Below are positions 57,253-64,000 of a stretch of 64,000 nucleotides of DNA, piece by piece. Every line of letters begins with the position of its first letter. Position 1 is the stretch's first letter. Below the pieces are notes generated by a model that was given only the letters and a program-made list of their open reading frames with translations, made no database searches and had not been told where the DNA came from. The position numbers and the translations under genes are program-made. The DNA is from Solanum dulcamara (taxonomy: Eukaryota; Streptophyta; Magnoliopsida; Solanales; Solanaceae), in NCBI RefSeq assembly GCF_947179165.1, contig NC_077244.1, forward strand, positions 15,820,949 through 15,884,948, in the 5' to 3' direction.

Positions 57253-59241
57253 TGTAACATCCCTTAAAAATGCTAACAAAATACCTTAAGAATGCCTTGG
57301 GAATAGGCCGCTAATGTAATGCATTATCCTTAATCTTTTTAGAAAATCTGAGTTCGGAATATCGATTAGGGGGTCAAAACCTGCTGGAAAATAGTCTCGG
57401 TAGATTTTTAGAACCCATATATCGGAAGATGGATTTTTGAAAAAACTCTATAAAATAGTAGGGTTCGCGACAGGTCCACATCGCGAACCTGGGACAGTTT
57501 TCCGGCCGAGTTGATCGCGACTAGTCCGCAATGCGGACCTGAGAGGGTTTTCTAGCCGAGTTGAGTCTTTTTAAAGGGCGATTTAGACATTTCCCAAATT
57601 ATTAGTTAATGAACTTAGACGTTTTTAGGACCTAATTCAACTCTATAAATTCACCTAAACCCCTAATTCTATTTATTCTTCTATAATTCATCTATCAAAT
57701 ATTTCTCTCTTTAGAAAAAGGCTCCCAAGGGTTTCCATTGAAAAATTCAAGTAATCTACTCAATTTCTCCATCAAACTCTCAAGTTCTTCCAATTATTAG
57801 GTATTCTCACTCATGGTATGTGGGTATTGATTCATGGATTCTTTCATCCATTAATTCCAATCAATTTCTCAAGGTTTTCTTTCAAATTAAAGTATGATAT
57901 TTTATGGATTTTGTGATCTCTATTTCAATTGCATAAATTTTAATTTAAAGTATGATCATGAGTCTATTTTGATATAAATTGATAGTTATTGAATTAAATT
58001 GAAGAGTTTTTTCATGAATTCTCCTATTTTGATTTCTAGGGCTTATGATATAAATTATGAGTATTTTCAATTATACTTCCTAATGATACTATCTATATAA
58101 ATTACGTATGGGATGATATAACATTTATGACCATGCATGTTTTCAAGTTAATTTCATGATTCTCAAGTCAATTGATCATACATTCATGTCTTACCCTAAT
58201 TTCAAGTATAAGCTATGATCATGAATTTCCAAGTATGAATTATGTCTATGTATATATGATTTTGTAATGTGGAAGGACAATGCCCGCATTGCACTTATGT
58301 TATGAAAATGAGCTACTCTATAATTTTCAAACCTATGATCATGACTATGATATATGAAATTATGATCTTATGTTATGTATGTATTCCGTGGGATTTGACT
58401 TAGCACCGAATGTGGACTTGAGGTAGGGGCTTAAAATAAGGGGTCCTTATATAAAGTCTCTTGTCTCATAATTACGTGAAACTATAGGATTTCCTTTTTG
58501 TCCTAGCTAGTGGATCCACGAATAGCACATGTCCATGATCAGGAGTCTATCTTGGCAAAGTAGCCTCCTCCTTCTTGATGTGGGTATCATCGGATTCCAT
58601 GTTATAGCTCGCATGGTCTTATTGTCTGTTATGGTCCTATCCCACATATGTATGATCTCTTAAGTATGTTATGATTTTAAATTTATGTTTTTAAATGCTT
58701 TGGCCGATATGATTTTCTCATGACTTTACGTATTCTGTCTTATCATGTGATTTACTTGACCTTTGCATTCCATGATTTATATTGCATGTCACTCCCTCAC
58801 ACTTATATTCCAACGTACTAATGCATACTTTTTGCCTACATTATCTCATAATGTAGGAGTTGAGGTTGCAGATCCTAATAGTCTATGTAACTAGTAGGCG
58901 TTCTCTATCGGATTGTGTTGTGGTGAGTCCTCATTGACCGGGGACTAGTTTCAAGTTGGTTACTATTTTCTTTTCAAAAGACTTTTGTTTATGGGTGAGC
59001 TAGATACATATATTAGTCCTCGCCCATACTCATGTTTAGAGGCATCTAGTTGGATATATGTTCGAGTCTATGTTGTCATAAGACATTTTCATATTTCTAT
59101 TCATGGTTTAGACTATCTTATGATATTTCTGCTTTTATATTTTACCTTATGTATTCTTATGATATGTACAAGAGGCTTGGTTGGAGCCCTTCGGGGTTTC
59201 GATCACCGTGTTACGACTAGGCCATAGGTCGGGTCATGACA
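57253..59241 (+). repeat. LTR3 of G2
   Basis: 1989 bp, TGTAACATCCC to GGGTCATGACA. Element A resumes at 59242 with the duplication AATCA. Confidence 0.9.
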
Positions 59242-59246
59242 AATCA

Positions 59247-60427
59247 TTTTTGTATTGATCCTTATTATGCCAGTTACCTATATCGTACTGGTCATTCTTA
59301 TCATAGTATCTATCCCTTAGAAAGTTCCAACCATGGTTCCTAAAATTGTACGTCCGAAAACCCCCCTAGTTGTTTATATACTTAGCCTTTTCATCACCGG
59401 GTAGGTTGCCATAGAGATTTGCAGCATCTATAATATTTACCTTTTCCATCCCGCCACCTAGCAGTCGTTTGGTCAGCAAGTCCATCTAAGTCCTCATGTG
59501 AGCCATGTCTTGACCATGTTCCTCTTCTCTTTTTTTCTAATCTGCTAACATCTCAAGTGTGAAGACAAAACGTCCTATATCATTGTCTTTAGTATACCAG
59601 GCTCTATTATTCTTTACGAGTTGATCCAAGATTGTAGTGGCTTCCTGAAATGACTTGGCCATAAATGATCCTCCACAAGTTGCATCTATGACTAGCTTGG
59701 TCACAAAGTTGTAAGACGTGTAAAATAACTCCTTCAAATGCCCGTTAGTCAGGTTGTGGATTGGACACTACTTCAAATTCTACCTAAATCTCTCCCAAGT
59801 CTTTTGCACTGCAGCAGTACGTAGCTGCTTCTGGGCACCAAACTCGTCCTTGATTTGCAACTTCTTAGATGGTGGGAAAAATCTCTTAAGAAATGCTTCC
59901 CTAAGCTCCCTCTAGATTGTGATTGAATCATATGGAATGTTGTTCAATCACTTCAATTCTCCCTCAGATGGCGATAATGGAAACAGAAAAAGTTGTACAA
60001 GTGATTGGCTCACCCTAGGGATTTCAGATGAGTTACAAGTGAAGATAAATTTCATCAAGTATTGGTTGGCATCATCACTTGCTGCTCCAATAAGTGATCC
60101 TTTTAGGTTTAACATTAGCACGATGGTGCTAGTGATAGTGAACTTAACGTCTTAAGGTAGTGGTCGGAGGACTATAGCTCCAGTAGATCATGCGCCATCT
60201 GTATCAACATCATCATCAACTAGGTCAAAGTTCATAGGTCATTGATCTCTACCCCTCAGTGCTCCATTGGGTTCATCCCTATTGTCAACATCATCCCTGA
60301 CTTGGGTTTTAGCAAGCTCTCTCAGCCTTTGTGCCTCACTCTCTTGCGTATTCATCTTTCGAATGGAATTTTGTTGTTCCGGATCGTAGGGAAGGAGTGG
60401 TTCACCTGCACTGCGAGTATTTGTCAT
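59247..60427 (-). pseudogene. N-terminal part of the gag of A
   Basis: Minus-strand reading starts near 60427 with MTNTRSAGEPLLPYDPEQQN and passes through several frames. A capsid segment at 59737-59537 reads ELFYTSYNFVTKLVIDATCG and then SFQEATTILDQLVKNNRAW, matching the Tat/Athila Gag pattern (a small-residue-rich 'DA..GG..M.K' turn, then a helix ending '..N....'). Downstream 59500-59300 carries NIIDAANLYGNLPG. Stops and frameshifts are frequent. The protein continues at 27503 beyond G2. Confidence 0.75.
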
Positions 60428-60531
60428 GAATTATCTGTTTCTTTCAAATACAAAAGCAAGAAACCAAAAGTAAAATTAGGAAATAGAACTTGAAACTAAC
60501 TAGAAACTAATAGACTATTTCAAAATTGTAT

Positions 60532-60550
60532 TCCCCAGCAATGGCGACAT
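60532..60550 (-). other. Primer-binding site of element A
   Basis: The minus strand reads ATGTCGCCATTGCTGGGGA, close to TGGCGCCGTTGCCGGGGA, the tRNA-Asp-type site of Athila/Tat elements. Most differences are transitions. It lies two bases inside the LTR end, which fixes the LTR at 60553. Confidence 0.75.
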
Positions 60551-60552
60551 TT

Positions 60553-62472
60553 TGATAACACTCAATTACACCTCTCAAAAGATATATAGATGATCATTAG
60601 TACTATAGTTTACCCAACTAAGAGTCGGGGCCAAATCCACAAGGTATAGGTTGAAATAAGTTCTATTAGCTATCACTATTCAGTCGTAGTTGCTACTTCC
60701 TGAAAATAAACTTGCATAAAGTAAAAGGGGGAGGTTTGGTTGTATTTTAGAAACAAAATAATGATGGGGTGAGGAATAAACAAGATTGAATTGTAAAGTA
60801 TATAAAGACTAGACTGGAATTGTGTTCCCTGTGACTTATAAGTTAATAGGGTAATCATATTCATGATATCATTCAATGTATTGCATGCAAAATCTAGCGA
60901 GGTAGGTAATATCTAATTCACCTCCCGGTACTTCTTAGACTTATCTCATTCATCTCCTCCTAATCTTAGAATATATATAATTTACTAACCCTCACCTTAG
61001 ATCCAAGAGTACTATCTCCTCCCGGTCTCAAATAACTTAGATGAAGTTTATCCCTTCTTTCAAAGCCAGACTCTTCAAATTTCTATTGTGATATTCTTTT
61101 CCTAATCACTACCTCCCTCCCGAACAAGCAATGAATATAGGAAATTTATTAATGCGTGGACTCACTAAGAAAGACTTTTGAATAAAAAAATCTCAATAAA
61201 TGCAAAATCAATTCACAAATATCAATTCTACGTTTACCTATTCTAGTTAAGTCATCATGGTTCCCACAACACAAATTGTGGGTTTACCCTTACATAATTT
61301 AGATGAATAACTCAATAAATAAGGAATGAAACATGTATTAGAAGGCTTAAAAATAACAATGAATCAAACTCAAAATTGAAGAACAAGACTTAGATTCAAA
61401 TCACCAAAACTAGAACTCAAAGAATCCGAGTTGTGTGTTCTTCTTCCAAATCTGTCGAAGTTCGTGTGGTTGATGAAAAATCCTTCACAATGGAGTTTAG
61501 TTCGTGTAATGTATCCTCTAAACAGTAGGAAAAATGGGTAAAAAGTGTAGGAAAAGTATAGCCTAAATATATAACATAAGAGGGTATTTATAGAAACCTA
61601 AAACTAATCCTAAATGAAACAGGAAACCAACTTGGTTTTAGACTCGGATGGCACTGGACGGGAGCCACCAGGAACAAGGGTGGGAACCACGGCTCATGGT
61701 GGACTTCCTTAGTCATTCCCTTGGACTTTTGTAGCTTTCCATTCCACCATGGCACCTACCACATCCAATGGTGAGGACCACGGCTCGTGGTGAGGCCCTT
61801 GGTGGTTTCCTTGGCCATGTTGCTTCTTGCCTTGGCTCTTGGTGGTTTCCTTGGCCATGTTGCTTTTTCCTTGGATCCTTGTGGTTGCTTTGTCATTGTC
61901 GATTTTTGCCTTGGAATTTTGATGGCTGGACACACCACCACGGTGCCCACCAAGGCCAGTGGTGAGGACAACAGCTCGTGGTGAGACTTCCTTGGTGTGA
62001 ACCTTAGCCAATTTCTTGGAATCCTTCCTTGGAAGTCATCTTCCTGACTTGGGGGTTATTTTCACGGCCATTACTTCCTACCAAGGCCCATGGTGGATTT
62101 ATTGGTTGGCATACTTGGTCAAAACATGTTGAGTTAATCTTCCAACACCATTCCAAGGTCCTTCAAGTCCCGGTGAAGTTCATTCTTTGAGTTCTCCTTT
62201 CAAGTTGTCGTGAAACCTCGCCAAACTCAAGTCAACCTAAAACTTTTTGCATATTTTTCTTTCCTTTTGACCTTACCTCAATACTAAGCTACCAACATCC
62301 TTTAAGATCAATCAAATTTCTACATAAACCATGCAAAATACCATCAACCCAAGTGTACTTCAATTTCCATGAAAAACTACCTAAAAACACATATCAAACT
62401 AACAAAATGCGCTTGAGAACTTACAATAACTCGTTGTTTTGAGCATCATAAATGTCATATTTTTCCGACACA
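60553..62472 (-). repeat. 5' LTR of element A
   Basis: 1920 bp; in minus sense it starts TGTGTCGGAAAAAT and ends GAGTGTTATCA. A TATA-like TATAAATACCC lies near 61580-61600 (minus). Long overlapping frames at 61709-62011 on both strands come from internal repeats and are not genes. Confidence 0.8.
61660..62100. repeat. Repeats in the U3 of element A
   Basis: The block CCACGGCTCGTGGTGAG or close variants recur near 61687, 61779 and 61968; CCACGGCTCGTGG is itself a hairpin (CCACG/CGTGG). Separately, a 28-base block TTGGTGGTTTCCTTGGCCAT... is duplicated at about 61799 and 61839. Confidence 0.65.
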
Positions 62473-62477
62473 TTAGA

Positions 62478-62749
62478 GATCAATCTCTAAATCAAATTAA
62501 TAAAGAATTATGAGAAGCCCATTTTCCTTAAAACTTTCATATGAAAAAACCAAGATATTTGATCATATATGCCTTGGTCATATCATTCTTTAAGACCACA
62601 TTTATTGATTTACCCCTCTTTCTTGTATAAGTGACAATTTCTTGAGTCAAAAGCACATTTTCAATGATGCTTCTACTTTAATAAAACCTGATTGATTGTG
62701 GGAGATCAATTTGGGTAAATAAGATTCAATCCTGTATGAACAACCCTGT
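62478..62749 (-). pseudogene. LINE-2 segment 1: RT fingers
   Basis: Minus-strand reading from 62749 down gives RIESYLPKLISHNQSGFIK, then in other frames an ENVLLTQEI-like helix, NDMTKAY and GFSH, then RLIS at the junction with A. This is the conserved L1 RT block order (NQSGF.....I..N, K.D..KAYD, MGF, W...IS). The next residues, SNWYLVLING, are found at 25376, across element A. Several frameshifts are present. The upstream part of the LINE is cut off by element D at 62750. Confidence 0.8.
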
Positions 62750-64000
62750 TGTCACGACTTGAATTTGGGTGTGATGACACTTGTCCTTTCCCACCGAACA
62801 AGTCAGCCTAAAATCCAATATTTATGAAACTTTAAGCGAAAACTATCTAAATAGGTACATAATAAACAAAAGTGAAAGTCTTTCAACCTTTAAATACCCC
62901 TATGATTGGTTGTCACATATACAAGCCACTAAAATAGAACTGAAATAAAAATACAAGTCTCGAGTAACTTTGTCTCTCAAATAGAGCAAAGCATTATATA
63001 CGAGAATAAAAGAGACCATCGATTATCAATAGCTACCTCTCTCACTCTCCTGGAAGCCTCAGATAATCAAAAAAGTGAATACTCATGGTCTAGGCTCATA
63101 ATCTACACAAATGTAGAAGCAACGAGTGAGTACCAAACAACACGGTACTTAGCAAGCAAACTAAGAAAACCAGATAAATCTAGTAGATACTAAAAACTCC
63201 TTTCATCCCAATGGAACCTCCTCAAACTACAATCTGCCTAGAAAATCAGCTTAATCTGTGCTATACAGTTCATATCACAAATAGCTCATCAATACTCATC
63301 ATCAAATTCAAATAAGTCATATCAGCCTAAAATAATCAATCTCTGGACACAAGGGTATACATATAATTTTATGATGATAGATAAGATGCAATGTGATGTC
63401 ACGAATGATGATGCATGTATGTCCTAATGATACACCTCTGTTGTATAAGTGATTGGAACCCATGGGGGCCTCACAAGGACCATGATCTGATTCCATCTTT
63501 CTCATAATAATTCTCGGGATAGACTTGTGGCCCATTTGCTATTTCCTCTCAATATATATGATTTTGCCACAGACATATGGTTCATTCCCTATTTCCTCTC
63601 AATATAGATGATTGTGCCATGGACGTGTGGCCTGTTCCCTATTTTCTCTCATCCTCACTGCCACGACCCAACCATATAGGCCGTGACTTGTGCCCGAGTT
63701 GGGCACTCCTGTACATATCTGTTAGATATCATCAAACTAAAACCAAACACAATATGGAGGCTTTGTGAAAACTGGATGTTATCTCAAGCGTTACGTACAT
63801 GTATCAGGGTAACCTGTCTCCTGAGGAATGACAATCAAATTAAAACATCATAATACATGAGTCATCAATGCTGTCACTACATACAACATCCCAAAATAGA
63901 TACGTACGCAAGTCGATAAGGCCGGCACCACAAATGGGAACTTCCCAAAATATAAGTCATATAGACATAACCGAACACATATACATACAACCCACACATA
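62750..64000 (-). mobile_element. Minus-strand Gypsy LTR D, leaving the window
   Basis: Opens TGTCACGACTTG, the same terminus type as B and C, directly after LINE-2 sequence. It contains an early 'gtgatgacac' block and 'aagtcagcct' at the position of C's 'taagccaacc'. No coding region is visible. The right end is outside the window, so I cannot tell a solo LTR from a full element. Confidence 0.6.
63522..63664. repeat. 50 bp tandem repeat, three units
   Basis: Units start at 63522, 63572 and 63622, exactly 50 bases apart: GACTTGTGGCCC, GACATATGGTTC, GACGTGTGGCCT, each followed by 'cta/ccctatttcctctcaatata' and 'gccac/t'. The third unit is partly degenerate. Confidence 0.8.

Larger units (their letters stand above)
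27504..59241 (+). mobile_element. Gypsy array G2: LTR-internal-LTR-internal-LTR
   Basis: Three LTRs of one family (27504-39044 with LINE-1 inside, 42175-44151, 57253-59241) separate two internal regions of nearly equal length: 3130 bp, and about 3128 bp once G3 and one TAGGT copy are removed. Only the outermost flanks show a duplication: GATCA at 27499-27503 and AATCA at 59242-59246 (4 of 5). A single insertion followed by unequal LTR recombination explains this best. Both internal regions have gag, a protease remnant and the integrase C-terminus with chromodomain, and both lack the RT/RNase H block. Confidence 0.87.
25377..62472 (-). mobile_element. LTR retrotransposon A, Tat/Athila-like, no pol
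   Basis: A minus-strand element inserted in the RT of LINE-2, later expanded by G2. Its 5' LTR is 60553-62472. The primer site next to it (60532-60550) resembles the tRNA-Asp-type site of Tat/Athila elements. Gag is at 59247-60427 and, past G2, at 27141-27503. A 1.57 kb non-coding stretch leads to a shortened 3' LTR (25377-25573). Without G2 the element is about 5.4 kb. No RT or integrase is visible. LINE-2 flanks CTGGA (25372-25376) and TTAGA (62473-62477) match at 3 of 5, both differences being transitions. Confidence 0.78.

Noticed and set aside
61709..62011. Three overlapping frames of 65-100 codons on both strands
   Set aside because: They result from internal repeats in the LTR of element A. 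Their peptides are low-complexity and unlike known proteins.
25379..62472. Treating the 200-320 bp terminal repeats at 25379 and 62155 as complete short LTRs of element A
   Set aside because: The tRNA-Asp-like primer site at 60532-60550 abuts a TG..CA-type boundary at 60553, so the LTR is 1.92 kb and the left copy is shortened.
1..64000. Search for endogenous pararetrovirus sequence, host genes, or tRNA and rRNA genes
   Set aside because: Every RT found belongs to copia, chromovirus or LINE types by block order. I saw no movement-protein or coat-protein motif of pararetroviruses and no convincing RNA gene or host exon.

Overview
The window is repeat-dense plant nuclear DNA, most likely from a Solanaceae genome. 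I infer this from the element types: Tekay/Del-like chromoviruses with about 2-2.4 kb LTRs, minus-strand LTRs opening with TGTCACGA, an L1-type LINE carrying DUF4283 and RNase H, an RTE-LINE tail ending in a GTT-rich tract, and a TIR element with the GTTTGGATGGGCTT terminus. I cannot name the species. I see no intact host gene, no rRNA or tRNA gene, and no CRISPR array.

Layout. 1-2100: a minus-strand Gypsy element (B; gag, primer site, LTR) leaving the window on the left. 2101-6184: mostly unassigned AT-rich DNA with an LTR remnant, a 367 bp TIR element and an RTE-LINE 3' fossil. 6185-11764: a decayed but structurally complete Ty1/copia element. 11765-13979: unassigned. 13980-62749: one nested structure, described next. 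62750-64000: another minus-strand Gypsy LTR (D) leaving the window on the right.

The nest. An old L1-type LINE on the minus strand (LINE-2) survives as three pieces: 62478-62749 (RT fingers), 23733-25376 (RT palm to zinc-binding region) and 13980-14529 (RNase H). Between the first two sits a minus-strand Tat/Athila-like LTR element (A, 25377-62472) with gag but no recognisable pol. Inside A's gag sits a plus-strand chromovirus array (G2, 27504-59241) arranged LTR-internal-LTR-internal-LTR. G2's first LTR carries a full-length L1-type LINE (LINE-1, 27943-37467). G2's second gag carries a young, almost complete Tekay-like chromovirus (G3, 45296-55263). Between the second and third LINE-2 pieces sits G1 (14530-23732), a chromovirus with gag only, whose 5' LTR is split by a 3.16 kb solo LTR (C, 15367-18526).

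Function. Nearly every coding region is broken. G3 is closest to intact: one continuous frame from gag to chromodomain with four premature stops and 2448 bp LTRs that differ at about 29 sites by hand count. G1, G2 and A lack most or all of pol and could only have moved with enzymes supplied by relatives. Element boundaries rest on target-site duplications, TG/CA termini, primer sites, purine tracts and restored reading frames, all read by eye without alignment software.
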